Shown piece by piece: positions 1 to 8,366 of a stretch of DNA of 64,000 bases. Position 1 is the stretch's first letter, and the number at the start of each line of letters is the position of its first letter. Under the pieces are notes generated by a model. The model made no database searches. It was not told the origin of the DNA and saw nothing but the letters and a program-made list of their open reading frames with translations. This DNA is from PALSA-278 sp963760285 (GTDB lineage: Bacteria > Acidobacteriota > Terriglobia > Acidiferrales > UBA7541), in contig CAVXCI010000003.1 in assembly GCA_963760285.1 (NCBI GenBank), forward strand, positions 372,001 through 436,000, in the 5' to 3' direction. A program made the position numbers and the translations under genes.

Positions 1-741
1 GAATGGGTGGTGATTGCCGGGCGGTCCGGAGTGTATTACTTCGACGGCGGCGAGCCGGTAAAGCTTTCGCAGGAAATTCAGCCCACGTGGGATCAGATCA
101 ACTGGCAGTACGGCGAGAATCTGTGGGTGCAAGCAGACACGCAGCATAAGCGGATTTACATTGGTGTTCCGATGGTTACGGCGACGCAGCCCAACCTGGT
201 CCTGGTACTGGATTTCACGGAAGGATTTGAAGCGCCTCTGGGTGGAGCGGGCACATCGGGGCGGGGGAGAAAATGGGTTCCGTGGAGCGTGGGAGCGAAT
301 TCGTGCGGATTGATTGAACGCCCCGGCGGTACGGCGGAGATTTTCTTCGGGAACAATGCGGGCGACGGAAATATCTACACGCCCACGGAAGGGCAATATT
401 CCGACAACGGAGCAGCAATTAATGCCTTCTACACCACGGCATTTCTGAGCCGCACGGGGCCGACGGGGAGAAATTTGTTCGGGTATCTTACGGCCTATGC
501 GCAGGGCGCAGGAATGCTGGAGCTGAGCGCGATCACCCCCGGCGATGTGGCTATGGTCACGCTGGGCGCGTGGAATTTGGCAAGCCCGTCCGGCATGGAT
601 ATGGAGCTGATGACCAACGTTCTTGCGGAGCGGGTGAGCTATCAGTTCGGGACGAGCGCCGCGAGGTCGTGGTTCGCGGTGACGAAATTCTGTCCGTGGG
701 CAAAACCGGATCCGTTTGCGCTTGTCCGCGGACACAACTAG
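1..741 (+). CDS. phage virion structural protein, C-terminal part (cut by window edge)
   Basis: The reading frame is open to the left edge, so the true start lies outside; the first internal start is a GTG at 7. The visible 246 residues contain repeated aromatic/glycine beta-strand patterns (for example SGVYYFDGGEPVKLS and RIYIGVP) of the kind seen in beta-rich tail or head-stabilising virion proteins of tailed phages. No enzymatic motif or membrane segment is visible. It is first in a same-strand run of seven or eight small genes ending with a lysozyme, which is the normal order of a phage late module. The assignment to a virion component is by context and composition; the exact role is unknown. 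Confidence 0.55.
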   Translation, partial: EWVVIAGRSGVYYFDGGEPVKLSQEIQPTWDQINWQYGENLWVQADTQHKRIYIGVPMVTATQPNLVLVLDFTEGFEAPLGGAGTSGRGRKWVPWSVGANSCGLIERPGGTAEIFFGNNAGDGNIYTPTEGQYSDNGAAINAFYTTAFLSRTGPTGRNLFGYLTAYAQGAGMLELSAITPGDVAMVTLGAWNLASPSGMDMELMTNVLAERVSYQFGTSAARSWFAVTKFCPWAKPDPFALVRGHN

Positions 742-819
742 CACCGTGCGAAGGTCACCTCATTAGGGCAATCCAGCGGGACGCGCTGAAATTCGGCCGC
801 CAGACATCGAGGTAATAAA

Positions 820-1743
820 ATGCTGCCCATTCCCCAGATTGAAGCGTTGCGGCGAATGAATCCGCATCTCTACGAAGCGCTGAAACGGATTTCCGCGGCG
901 TTGGAGCCGCCGGGAACGATCGCGGAGACGAATCCGTCGCAATCGCAATTCCTGGCGAAGGGATCTGTGCCGCCAACATGGAACGGCGGATTTTCGTACG
1001 TGACGACGCCGACGACAGTGGCATGGTCGTGGACGGGAATGGAGCTCATGCGCGCGGACGGAACAGCGACTTCGATTCCGGATGGAACGGTGAGCATCGG
1101 CGGCCTCACAGGGAGTACAACCTATTATTTTTATCCTTATTGGGACGAGACGGCACAGGCGCTGCTGTGGGCGGGCGGTGGCGAGGGAAGTCCAACCTAC
1201 GCGCAAACGGCGCGGACCAATGCGGCTGCCCAGCAACAAGGATTACAAGGGCGCGTGCCGCTGAGTGCGGGAGCGATGATGGCGGCTACTCCCGCATCGG
1301 GGACATCTGGTGGGACGGGAGGTGGGAGTGGAAGCTGTTTGCGCGCGGGGATGATGGTGCAATCACAGCAGAAGGGAATAGTCACCGTGGAACGGTGCAA
1401 AGTGGGGGACAAACTACTGGGGCGAGACGGGTGGACGCGCATCACGCGGATTGAAATCGCGCCGGCAACAGTTTTTCTGAGGCTGTATTTCTCCAATGAC
1501 GACCTTCTGGAAGTGACGCCGCAGCACATGTTCACGCTGGCAGACGGATCGCCGATTCGCGCGGAGCGGCTGTGCCTGGCGGATCTTTTCGTGGGGAAAT
1601 TTGGGTGGCTGACGCTGCGACGAATGGAAGTGGTGCGCGAGAAGTCCAAAAAGGTGCTGGTGAGCTGCTCACCGCGCCAGGAATTCTATGCCGGGAAGCT
1701 AGCGCCGACCGTGCTGACGCATAACTACACGTTTACGTCGTAA
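820..1743 (+). CDS. phage tail-type protein with C-terminal Hint (intein/hedgehog-like) domain
   Basis: 307 residues; an ATG with GAGGT just upstream supports the start. Residues 1-160 are a beta-rich virion-like region, and a Gly/Ser/Thr linker at about 161-172 leads into a Hint-like module at 173-302. The hallmarks are a nucleophile-position Cys173 (SCLRAGMMV), a block-B-like TPQH at 233-236 and a terminal LTHN with His301-Asn302, followed by only five residues (YTFTS). Known Hint domains use Cys1, the TxxH histidine and the final His-Asn to cleave or splice the polypeptide. Here there is almost no C-extein, so self-cleavage or processing of the N-terminal part is more likely than splicing. 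No homing endonuclease region is present. The residues are seen; activity is inferred. Confidence 0.7.
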   Translation: MLPIPQIEALRRMNPHLYEALKRISAALEPPGTIAETNPSQSQFLAKGSVPPTWNGGFSYVTTPTTVAWSWTGMELMRADGTATSIPDGTVSIGGLTGSTTYYFYPYWDETAQALLWAGGGEGSPTYAQTARTNAAAQQQGLQGRVPLSAGAMMAATPASGTSGGTGGGSGSCLRAGMMVQSQQKGIVTVERCKVGDKLLGRDGWTRITRIEIAPATVFLRLYFSNDDLLEVTPQHMFTLADGSPIRAERLCLADLFVGKFGWLTLRRMEVVREKSKKVLVSCSPRQEFYAGKLAPTVLTHNYTFTS

Positions 1744-1828
1744 AGTTGGCGCTGCAATCCCGCCCCGGACGCTTTCCAGCAATTCAGACCTTTCACGAAG
1801 GACTCTCCTCCGAGGGACACACGGAACA

Positions 1829-2173
1829 ATGACAGGACGGACATATTACTTGACCACGCTGGGCGCGTGGAGGCGGAACGCCTGCCGGTATGCGAACTCG
1901 CATTGGGTGCCCGCTGACCCCTCGATGAACACGGCAGAAATCAACGCGGCGACAACCGTGCTGGCTCTGGTGGAGGCGGATGAAGGCGCGCATTTAGCCC
2001 TGGAGCAGGATGCGAAGTTCGAGGCGCTCCCGCCGGTGCTGGCGGCTGGGCCGGTTTCGACAGAAGTGGCAATGGCGCTGTCAAAGTATGGATTAGCGGC
2101 GGGCGCAACCACATTGGATGTCGCAGAAGCGGTGGGTCGCGTTCATCCGTTGATGCGTTATCGAGTGTTCTGA
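1829..2173 (+). CDS. small phage protein of unknown function
   Basis: 114 residues starting at an ATG preceded by a purine-rich GAGGGACACACGGA stretch. The N-terminus (TYYLTTLGAWRRNACRY) is aromatic and basic; the middle is an Ala/Glu-rich helical stretch. No known motif, signal peptide or membrane segment is visible. It sits between the Hint-domain protein and the GNAT-like gene in the same orientation, with only two bases before the next start, so it is probably cotranscribed in the phage late module. Confidence 0.5.
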   Translation: MTGRTYYLTTLGAWRRNACRYANSHWVPADPSMNTAEINAATTVLALVEADEGAHLALEQDAKFEALPPVLAAGPVSTEVAMALSKYGLAAGATTLDVAEAVGRVHPLMRYRVF

Positions 2174-2175
2174 AG

Positions 2176-2589
2176 GTGCGAATCCGCGAATATGCGCCGG
2201 CGGATGTGGACGCGCTGCAGCGGATGCACGCGAAGCAAGGCTTCGCATATCCGTCCCCAAATCCTGGCGACCCGGAATTTGTTTCGAAGATTGTGCTGGA
2301 AGATGACGGCGGCGCGCCGGTGATGGCCACGCTGGCGCGGCTGACGTGCGAAATGTATTTGCTCGCGGATCCCGCGGCAGGAACCCCGTGCGAACGGTAC
2401 GCGCGAATTCTGGCATTGCATGGAGCGGTGTCGACCGATCTTTACAAGCGGGGACTGAGCGACGCACATGCGTGGCTGCCCCCGCAAATTGCAGCGCGAT
2501 TCGGCCGGCGCCTGGAAACGATGGGCTGGACGCGCGACGACCAATGGACGCCGTATTCGATCCGCTTCGGCCTGCTGAAGAAACTTTAA
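2176..2589 (+). CDS. GNAT-like phage protein
   Basis: 137 residues with a GTG start two bases after the preceding stop, suggesting translational coupling. The N-terminus MRIREYAPADVDALQRMHA matches the first strand and helix typical of GNAT N-acetyltransferases, and the central VMATLARLTCEMYLLAD could be the following strands. A clear acetyl-CoA binding Q/RxxGxG/A loop is not visible, so catalytic activity is doubtful. GNAT-like genes are found embedded in phage structural modules, where their role is often unknown. The fold call is tentative. Confidence 0.5.
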   Translation: MRIREYAPADVDALQRMHAKQGFAYPSPNPGDPEFVSKIVLEDDGGAPVMATLARLTCEMYLLADPAAGTPCERYARILALHGAVSTDLYKRGLSDAHAWLPPQIAARFGRRLETMGWTRDDQWTPYSIRFGLLKKL

Positions 2590-2605
2590 TGCGAGGAGCA
2601 GTCAA

Positions 2606-3172
2606 ATGGGAAGAGGAGCACAACAACAGACGCAGTCACTGACGGACCAGCAGCTGGCGCAACAGAATCAGTATCTATCACAGGCGCAGAGTGACACTTC
2701 GGCGGATCGGCAACTCCTGATGCCGGCGATCACGTCGCTCCTCAATAGTCCAGGGTACACACCGGCGCAGCAGTCCGCGATTGTGCAGGAGGGCATGGGC
2801 GCGGCGCGGACAGCGTACGACGCGTTGCGCGAGAGCGCGGCGAATCGCGTGGCGGCGACCAATAATGCCGCAGGGTACGGATCCCTTGTTGGACAACTTG
2901 GCAGGGACGAAGCGCAGACGATGGCGCAGCAAGCGTCGCAGGACCAAATTGACTTCGCCAACGCGCAGTATCAGCGCAATCTCGCGGGGCTTTCGGCGCT
3001 GGGACAGACCTACGGAATTGATACGGATTTGTTCAGCCGGGCGATGGGAGTGCCGGGACAGTTGCTGGGAGTTCGCGCGGCGGTCTCGAACGGATCGTCT
3101 CTTTCAGGATTGGGCGGACTGGGAGGATTGATCAGCGGCGCAGGTTTCGGGCTGGGGTCGCTCTTCGGATAA
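2606..3172 (+). CDS. phage virion-associated protein, Gln/Ala-rich with Gly-rich tail
   Basis: 188 residues; an ATG 16 bases after the previous stop, preceded by GCGAGGAGCAG. The N-terminal 130 residues are Gln/Ala-rich and helical (QQLAQQNQYLSQAQSDTSAD), consistent with coiled coil. The C-terminal 35 residues are a Gly/Leu repeat (LSGLGGLGGLISGAGFGLG) that resembles a membrane-inserting or glycine-zipper tail. This layout recalls internal virion or DNA-ejection proteins of short-tailed phages, but there is no diagnostic motif. The role is inferred from position in the late module. Confidence 0.5.
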   Translation: MGRGAQQQTQSLTDQQLAQQNQYLSQAQSDTSADRQLLMPAITSLLNSPGYTPAQQSAIVQEGMGAARTAYDALRESAANRVAATNNAAGYGSLVGQLGRDEAQTMAQQASQDQIDFANAQYQRNLAGLSALGQTYGIDTDLFSRAMGVPGQLLGVRAAVSNGSSLSGLGGLGGLISGAGFGLGSLFG

Positions 3173-3256
3173 GCCGCGCAACTGCCTGTCGAGATGTCCC
3201 GAAACCTGCGCCGCGACGCGTGCCGAAGGAAGGCACCGCAAACCGAGAGAGCAACA

Positions 3257-3514
3257 ATGGCGATTCCGTTCGAAACGTATTCGGCGCCGCTGGGGATAGC
3301 GCTGGCGGTGCAGTTCGTGCTGTTTGTGCGCTGGGTTTACCGGCGCATACGCAACGACGAACTGCTGCGCATCTTCGTCCGCGACATGGCCACGAATCAT
3401 CTGCCGCACGTTTATCACGCGTTGCGCGAACTTTGTCAGAAACAGGGCATCGATCTCGCCGATCCACCGCCCATTCGGTGGATTGACATGAACGGCAAAA
3501 ATGGGAACTCATAA
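3257..3514 (+). CDS. small phage membrane protein (possible holin-like)
   Basis: 85 residues from the ATG at 3257. The frame is open further upstream to 3194, but the GAGAG run just before 3257 favours the shorter form. One hydrophobic segment at about residues 8-26 (APLGIALAVQFVLFVRWVY) is followed by a basic then mixed soluble tail. It lies directly before the lysozyme gene, where phages commonly place holins. A single transmembrane segment and a longer soluble tail are compatible with a class III holin or another lysis accessory, but no family motif confirms this. Confidence 0.45.
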   Translation: MAIPFETYSAPLGIALAVQFVLFVRWVYRRIRNDELLRIFVRDMATNHLPHVYHALRELCQKQGIDLADPPPIRWIDMNGKNGNS

Positions 3515-3529
3515 ACGGCAGCGGCATAA

Positions 3530-3988
3530 GTGAATGAAAGGTGGGCTATCCATTCGATGAGGAAAGACGAAATGATCTCGATCGCGCGCGCTGCGGCGGA
3601 AGCATACCGTCTGGACGCAGCGCTGGTGTGCGCGGTGTGCGAGCAGGAGTCCGCTTGGAACCCATGGGCCATCCGCTATGAGCCGGCGTTTCGAGCGCGC
3701 TATGTGGCGCCGCTGGGCCTGCCGTCGACAGAAGAAGTGGCGCGATCAATTTCGTGGGGCGTGATGCAGGTGATGGGCCAGGTAGCGCGGGAGGCAGGAT
3801 ACTGCGGCCCCTTGGCAGGACTGTGCGATCCATCCGCGGGGATTCAGTGGGGCTGTGCGGTTTTGGCTAAAAAGCTTGCCGAGGCCGGCAGGGACGAATC
3901 CAAGGGTCTGCAGTTGTGGAACGGGGGCGGAGATCCCCAGTATGCGGCGCAGGTTCAGGCGCGCGCGAGCCACTATACATCAGTGTAG
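3530..3988 (+). CDS. lytic transglycosylase-like (SLT domain) phage lysozyme
   Basis: 152 residues from a GTG at 3530; an ATG at 3557 is an alternative start. The SLT/goose-lysozyme fold is indicated by the catalytic glutamate motif CEQESAWNPWA (about residues 37-47), SWGVMQVM corresponding to the GxMQ block, and LQLWNGGGDPQYAAQV near the C-terminus, corresponding to the AYNGG/Y block. No signal peptide is present. Such enzymes cleave the MurNAc-GlcNAc bond of peptidoglycan, either for lysis or as a virion-associated enzyme during entry. Position after a small membrane protein and before a coiled-coil membrane protein suggests a lysis cassette. Confidence 0.75.
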   Translation: MNERWAIHSMRKDEMISIARAAAEAYRLDAALVCAVCEQESAWNPWAIRYEPAFRARYVAPLGLPSTEEVARSISWGVMQVMGQVAREAGYCGPLAGLCDPSAGIQWGCAVLAKKLAEAGRDESKGLQLWNGGGDPQYAAQVQARASHYTSV

Positions 3989-4068
3989 CATGACGCTCAT
4001 TCCCCCAATCAAATCCTTCGGTTATCTGGCGAACAAGGGCGCTTGAAGCTCTTCTTCGGAGTAATCCC

Positions 4069-4761
4069 ATGAAAATATCGCATGTTGTGGCCGTTGTCGC
4101 ACTTCTAGTGGCATCTGGCGCGGGCGTGGCGCTATATTTCGGCTGGCAGGAATGGCGCGCGGATCGCGCGAATTTGCAGGCGGCGCTGGCCACACAGCAG
4201 CACGCAGTCTCAGCAGCGCAGCAGCGCGAAGACACTCGGCAGCAATTACTTACGCAAACGCTCTCCGCCATCGCCCAACTGAAGAAAACCACGCAGACTG
4301 CGCCACAGATTCTTCGCGAGCTGCCCCAATACCTCCCTCTTCCACAACCTTTGCAACCGTTGCCCGATAATTCAGCTTCCAATGCCAATCAGACGACAGC
4401 AGAAGGGCGGGGAATCGACGCCCGGGGGAATTCGCTCTGCGCAATCTCCAATGCAGACGCGATACCAGCTTCTGGCCCGCTGGGCAATGCGCAAGGTGGC
4501 GGAGTGCTGCTGCCGTCCGAGGATCTGAAACCGTTGTTCGATTATGTCCAGGATTGCCGGGCTTGCGATGCACGCACGGCCAGCGCGCAGCAGGATCTCT
4601 CCGACGAGCGTACCAAAGAGCAAGCTTTAACGCGCGAACGTGATACAGCGGTTGCTGCCGCAAAAGGCGGAGGCTTTTGGCCCCGCTTAAAACGCGGTGC
4701 AAAATGGTTCGGATTGGGCGCGCTCACCGGCGCGGCCGCGGCCGCAATAGCTGTCCACTAA
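4069..4761 (+). CDS. membrane-anchored coiled-coil phage protein (spanin-like candidate)
   Basis: 230 residues. An N-terminal hydrophobic segment (about 5-24, VVAVVALLVASGAGVALYFG) is followed by a Gln/Ala-rich coiled coil (about 28-75) and a proline-rich stretch (PQYLPLPQPLQPLP). A second helical region (about 165-200) and a C-terminal hydrophobic glycine/alanine segment follow. A transmembrane anchor plus periplasmic coiled coil directly after a lysozyme resembles i-spanins such as Rz, but 230 residues and a second membrane segment are unusual for that family and no embedded Rz1-type lipoprotein gene was noticed. It is last in the phage module; a hairpin overlaps its stop. Confidence 0.5.
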   Translation: MKISHVVAVVALLVASGAGVALYFGWQEWRADRANLQAALATQQHAVSAAQQREDTRQQLLTQTLSAIAQLKKTTQTAPQILRELPQYLPLPQPLQPLPDNSASNANQTTAEGRGIDARGNSLCAISNADAIPASGPLGNAQGGGVLLPSEDLKPLFDYVQDCRACDARTASAQQDLSDERTKEQALTRERDTAVAAAKGGGFWPRLKRGAKWFGLGALTGAAAAAIAVH

Positions 4762-4795
4762 AGAGTGCCCTGAACTTCCCTCCTCCACTCTTTAG
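4758..4795 (+). terminator. 10-bp inverted repeat at the end of the phage module
   Basis: CTAAAGAGTG at 4758-4767 is perfectly complementary to CACTCTTTAG at 4786-4795, with an 18-base loop. The left arm overlaps the stop codon of the preceding gene. There is no T-run directly after the stem, so factor-independent termination is uncertain. It could end the late transcript or protect its 3' end. Confidence 0.4.
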
Positions 4796-5290
4796 AGCCA
4801 CTGAAGGAATTCGCGTCCAATTTGCTGCTCGCACACTCATCATTCCGTCCCTCCTTCACAACCGCGGATTCTTCCGCATTGCTCCTCACTCCCCGTCCTG
4901 ATTTTCCGACAACGTTCTTGGAAGCGCCATGCGAAGCACTCCAAACGCCGGGATCCGTGTCGAATTTCGTGCTCGGAGAGAATCTACCTGGTCACAACCT
5001 GGCTGGAGAATTGCCATTGGATGACGCCGCGCCGGCGTACCGAAATTGGTTCTTATCGTTTGCGTGGCCCCGTGCTGCAGGCCCACTCTTTGTGTGCAAC
5101 GAAAATGCCGGCCGCCTCCGTCGCACAGGCCATCTGCTCTGACCCTTCGCATGCCCACGTTTCAGGATACTCAGGACGGAGCCATGCTGGCACCGCCCGG
5201 GCGCTCCACGAGCGCAGAAAAGAAAGCATCAGGACACATTGTAAGCTCCGCCGCATGCACCACCATCATGCAGCACCATCCGAACTTTCC
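4796..5290. other. gene-poor spacer between phage module and chromosomal genes
   Basis: About 500 bases without a convincing gene. Several overlapping open frames of 60-120 codons exist on both strands, but none has a good ribosome binding site, biased codon use or recognisable residues. It probably contains the phage/host junction, yet no tRNA fragment, direct-repeat attachment site or integrase was recognised. Confidence 0.4.
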
Positions 5291-5319
5291 TTGACAAGCA
5301 AGCTGCTTCTCTGTACACT
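5291..5319 (+). promoter_or_regulatory. sigma70-type promoter
   Basis: TTGACA at 5291-5296, a 17-base spacer, and TACACT at 5314-5319. This is one of the best -35/-10 pairs seen in the window. The predicted start near 5326 leads into a hairpin that contains a GGAGG sequence, and the transcript would then run antisense to the 3' end of the DsbA-like gene. Confidence 0.55.
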
Positions 5320-5349
5320 CCCTAATGAATATTATGATAACTACAAATT

Positions 5350-5378
5350 GGAGGAAATTGTGCATCTTTGATTCCTCC
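5350..5378. repeat. inverted repeat enclosing a GGAGG site and a four-codon mini-ORF
   Basis: GGAGGAA at 5350-5356 and TTCCTCC at 5372-5378 form a perfect 7-bp stem with a 15-base loop. The left arm is a strong ribosome binding sequence followed by GTG CAT CTT TGA. A 31-codon frame starting with the ATG at 5325 also crosses this site. The hairpin would hide the GGAGG in the predicted transcript. It may alternatively serve the converging DsbA-like gene. Confidence 0.4.
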
Positions 5379-5472
5379 GGCCAATATGACGGAAGCGGAA
5401 CGGTTAGTGGACGACGCAGGTTGGGCGTTTGAGGAAGGTCTCTTCCAGTTATCAGCGGGTCGCCAAGAGGAA

Positions 5473-6444
5473 TTAGTGCGAGGCGGGTGGCGAGGCTGGG
5501 GACGGCGCCGTCCTGGGTGCCGTCTTTTCGAGCTCATAATCAATGAACTGGCCCATGACTTGCGGATCACCGCCGGGAAGAGGATGTCCGTTCACGAAAA
5601 GGGTGGGGGTGCTGCCCACTCCCAGCGATTGCCCCTCGCTCGCATCCTTCTCAACGGCCGCTTTGGTGGCGGGGTCAGCGATGCAGGCATCGTAGGCCGC
5701 CGCCGGGACGCCCGCAGCAGTGGCATACTCCTTAAAATGTTGCGCGGCATCCTTCGCATCAAGCGTCGTCTGATTCTGGAAGATCGCGGCGCTGACCTTC
5801 CAAAAATCGTCGTTGGAAGTCTTAAACGCACATCGCGCCGCAATAGCCGCATTCAGAGACCACGGATGGATCTGCTCCAACGGGAAATTCTTGTAAATGA
5901 ACCGCACCTGCGGATACTTCACTGTGGCTTCCTTCAGCGCGTCCGCAAAGACCTTACAATGCGGGCACTGGAAGTCGCTGAACTCGAACACAGTCACAGC
6001 CGCATTGGCTGGACCAATTGACGGGCTGTCGTTCGCATCCAAGAGCTTGCGATTATCCGCGAAGGGGTCCAGGGAAACCTCGTCGAGCCTTCCCTGAATA
6101 ATGTACTTCCCGTCCCTCGTCAGATAAATTATGCCGCCCTGCGTACGCCCCTGGAAAGTCACCTGCACGGGCACTTCCAGCAATCCGGAAATCTGTGAAT
6201 CTTTCGCCGGCCCGAGGCTGACCTCGACTTCCTTGCCCCACCCATACGATTCGCGCAGATATGCCTCGGTCTTCCGCGCCATCTCCGCTGTAAATCCGCT
6301 AGCGGAGACGGCTGCCGCCCGGGTACCCACGGCGGCAGCCGCGGAACCAACGGGCGCGGCCGGCTTGACCGGCTTGGCGGACGGAGTTTGCGCGCCCGCC
6401 GACAACGCAAGGAATAAAACCAAAAGTAGTGTGCGCAAATGCAT
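5473..6444 (-). CDS. exported DsbA-like thioredoxin-fold oxidoreductase
   Basis: 323 residues with a signal peptide (LRTLLLVLFLALSAGAQ). An N-terminal region of about 120 residues with no known motif precedes a DsbA/Thioredoxin_4 domain. The redox motif CPHC sits in EFSDFQCPHCKVFADAL, and the cis-proline loop is GSTPTLFVNG. Family members oxidise or isomerise disulfides of exported proteins in the periplasm. The N-terminal extension is also common in other Acidobacteria members of this family. The exported seven-repeat proteins encoded 4 kb away are rich in paired cysteines and are plausible clients, though that link is only inference. The C-terminal 20 residues are Pro/Ala-rich and probably unstructured. 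Confidence 0.85.
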   Translation of the reverse strand: MHLRTLLLVLFLALSAGAQTPSAKPVKPAAPVGSAAAAVGTRAAAVSASGFTAEMARKTEAYLRESYGWGKEVEVSLGPAKDSQISGLLEVPVQVTFQGRTQGGIIYLTRDGKYIIQGRLDEVSLDPFADNRKLLDANDSPSIGPANAAVTVFEFSDFQCPHCKVFADALKEATVKYPQVRFIYKNFPLEQIHPWSLNAAIAARCAFKTSNDDFWKVSAAIFQNQTTLDAKDAAQHFKEYATAAGVPAAAYDACIADPATKAAVEKDASEGQSLGVGSTPTLFVNGHPLPGGDPQVMGQFIDYELEKTAPRTAPSPASPPASH

Positions 6445-6535
6445 TCTAAACTCCTCGTATGATTATCCCGGTGAACTGCTCTTCAGCAGCCCCGCGGCAG
6501 CGTGTTGCACGCGGCAACAAACCAGTTATGTTACC

Positions 6536-8176
6536 TCAACTGCTGGAAAACTTCTGAGCAATTGGCAACCGGCGTCCCAGTCCGAACGCCTTCGATGTGA
6601 CCTTTAATCCCGGCGGCGCCTGTTTCCGTTTGTACTCGTTGCGGTCCACCATCTGGGTGATATTTTTCACCAGCTCCAGCGGGAACTCGTAGTGCTCCGC
6701 AATCTCGCGCGGGCTGTGCAGGTCTTCCACATACGCTTTGAGTATGGCGTCCAGCACATCGTATGGCGGCAGCGAATCCTGGTCGGTTTGTTCGGGCCTC
6801 AGCTCGGCGGACGGCGGCTTGGTCAGCGTTGATTCTGGAATCACTTCCCTGCCGCGGTTTACCAGCGCGGACAATTCATACACCATGGTCTTCGGCACGT
6901 CGGAGATCACCGCCAGGCCGCCGGCCATGTCGCCGTAAATGGTGCAATAGCCCACCGCCATTTCCGACTTGTTCCCGGTGCTCAGCACCAGCGAAGAAAA
7001 TTTATTGGCGATGGCCATCAGCAGATTTCCGCGGATGCGCGCTTGCAGGTTTTCCTCCGTGCAATCTTCGACGCGCCCCGCGAACGTTCCCGCGAGCGTC
7101 TGCCGGTATGCGCTGAAGGTATCCGCAATTGGCAGCGTCAACACGCGTATGCCCAGGTTCTGCCCCAGCTGCCGGGCGTCGCGAACACTTCCCTCGCTGG
7201 AATATGGTCCCGGCATGGCCACGCCGAGCACGTTCTCCGCGCCCAACGCTTCCGTGGCGATGGCCGCAACCAGAGCGGAATCCACTCCCCCGCTCAGCCC
7301 CACCACCGCGCTCCTGAATCCGCACTTGCGGACATAATCCCGCGTGCCGCAGACCAGCGCGTGGTAGGCCGCGTCCAATTCGTCCAGCGGCTGCGGGCGG
7401 ACGTCTCCCTCGCCCGTCTGCACGTCAAAAATAACCAAATCTTCCGCGAAGGAATGCGCCATCGCGCCCACGCGCCCATCGGCGGTAATGGCCATGCTGG
7501 AGCCATCGAACACCAGACTGTCGTCGCCGCCCACCTGGTTCACGTAAACCACCGGCAGGCGATACCGCCGCGCAATAGCCTGTAGCATCTCCAGCCGCAG
7601 CGCGCGCTTGTCCAGCGTGTAGGGCGACCCGGAAATATTCAGCAACACGCTGGTTCCCTTCTCCGCCAGTTCCGCCACGGGATCGCGCTGATAGAGCCGC
7701 TGCGTCCAGAAATTTTTGTCATTCCAGCAATCCTCGCAGATGGTGATGCCCAGTTGTTCGCTGGAAAACGGGAACACGAATTGCGAATGCGCGGGCTGAA
7801 AATAACGGGACTCGTCGAAGACATCGTAGGTGGGCAGCAGCATCTTGCGCTGCTCGAAGAGGATTTTCCCGCTGGCAATCAGCGCCGCGCAGTTGGCGAC
7901 CGGCTTCCCGGTATCGTCCTGCGCCTTGCCCACGTAGCCCACCAGCGCCGGCAATGCAACGCGCCCCGCGAGACAGGCGAGCTCCGTTTGATTGCGTTCC
8001 ACGAAGGCGGGACGCTCCACCAAATCCTGCGGGGGGTATCCGCACAGGCACAGTTCCGAAAAGACGGCCAGGTCCGCGCCACGCTCGCGCGCCTGTCGCG
8101 TCATCTCGACGATTCGCGCGCTATTGCCCGCGAAGTCGCCGACTGTGGGATTAAACTGCCCTAATGCAATTTTCAT
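6536..8176 (-). CDS. nadE: glutamine-hydrolysing NAD+ synthetase
   Basis: 546 residues, the normal length of the two-domain bacterial enzyme. The N-terminal nitrilase-type glutaminase domain (about 1-255) shows the Glu of FSELCLCGYP, the Lys of FEQRKMLLPTYD and the catalytic Cys of GITICEDCWND. The C-terminal synthetase domain has the ATP-pyrophosphatase loop SGGVDSALVAAI and STGNKSEMAVGYCTIYGDM. It converts nicotinic acid adenine dinucleotide to NAD+ using ATP and glutamine-derived ammonia in the cytoplasm, the last step of NAD synthesis. It runs in the same direction as the flanking erpA and DsbA-like genes but is separated from erpA by a terminator. Confidence 0.95.
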   Translation of the reverse strand: MKIALGQFNPTVGDFAGNSARIVEMTRQARERGADLAVFSELCLCGYPPQDLVERPAFVERNQTELACLAGRVALPALVGYVGKAQDDTGKPVANCAALIASGKILFEQRKMLLPTYDVFDESRYFQPAHSQFVFPFSSEQLGITICEDCWNDKNFWTQRLYQRDPVAELAEKGTSVLLNISGSPYTLDKRALRLEMLQAIARRYRLPVVYVNQVGGDDSLVFDGSSMAITADGRVGAMAHSFAEDLVIFDVQTGEGDVRPQPLDELDAAYHALVCGTRDYVRKCGFRSAVVGLSGGVDSALVAAIATEALGAENVLGVAMPGPYSSEGSVRDARQLGQNLGIRVLTLPIADTFSAYRQTLAGTFAGRVEDCTEENLQARIRGNLLMAIANKFSSLVLSTGNKSEMAVGYCTIYGDMAGGLAVISDVPKTMVYELSALVNRGREVIPESTLTKPPSAELRPEQTDQDSLPPYDVLDAILKAYVEDLHSPREIAEHYEFPLELVKNITQMVDRNEYKRKQAPPGLKVTSKAFGLGRRLPIAQKFSSS

Positions 8177-8264
8177 GCGGTATCAACAGAATACGAGGGG
8201 CGCGCGCGAAATGCAATTCATCCGCCGTGCGCGTTGCGGACCTTCGCGCCTCGCCCGAAGGCCT

Positions 8265-8307
8265 CCAAAATAAAAAACGAGCTCCAGAGAAACTTCCCCC
8301 GGAGCCC
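8265..8307 (-). terminator. rho-independent terminator of erpA
   Basis: Read on the minus strand, GGGCTCC (8301-8307) pairs with GGAGCTC (8279-8285) with one G-U pair, and is followed by a GTTTTTTATTTT run (8268-8278). It lies 60 bases after the erpA stop, so nadE is likely transcribed separately. Confidence 0.7.
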
Positions 8308-8366
8308 GCCACAAAATTCTCTTCGCCAGCCTACCGCGCTTTCGCGCCCGCCAGCCTAAATCCCAA

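Noticed and set aside
5368..6021. 217-codon plus-strand frame over the DsbA-like gene
   Set aside because: It is the antisense shadow of a well-supported exported thioredoxin-fold gene; its translation has no motif and no ribosome binding site.
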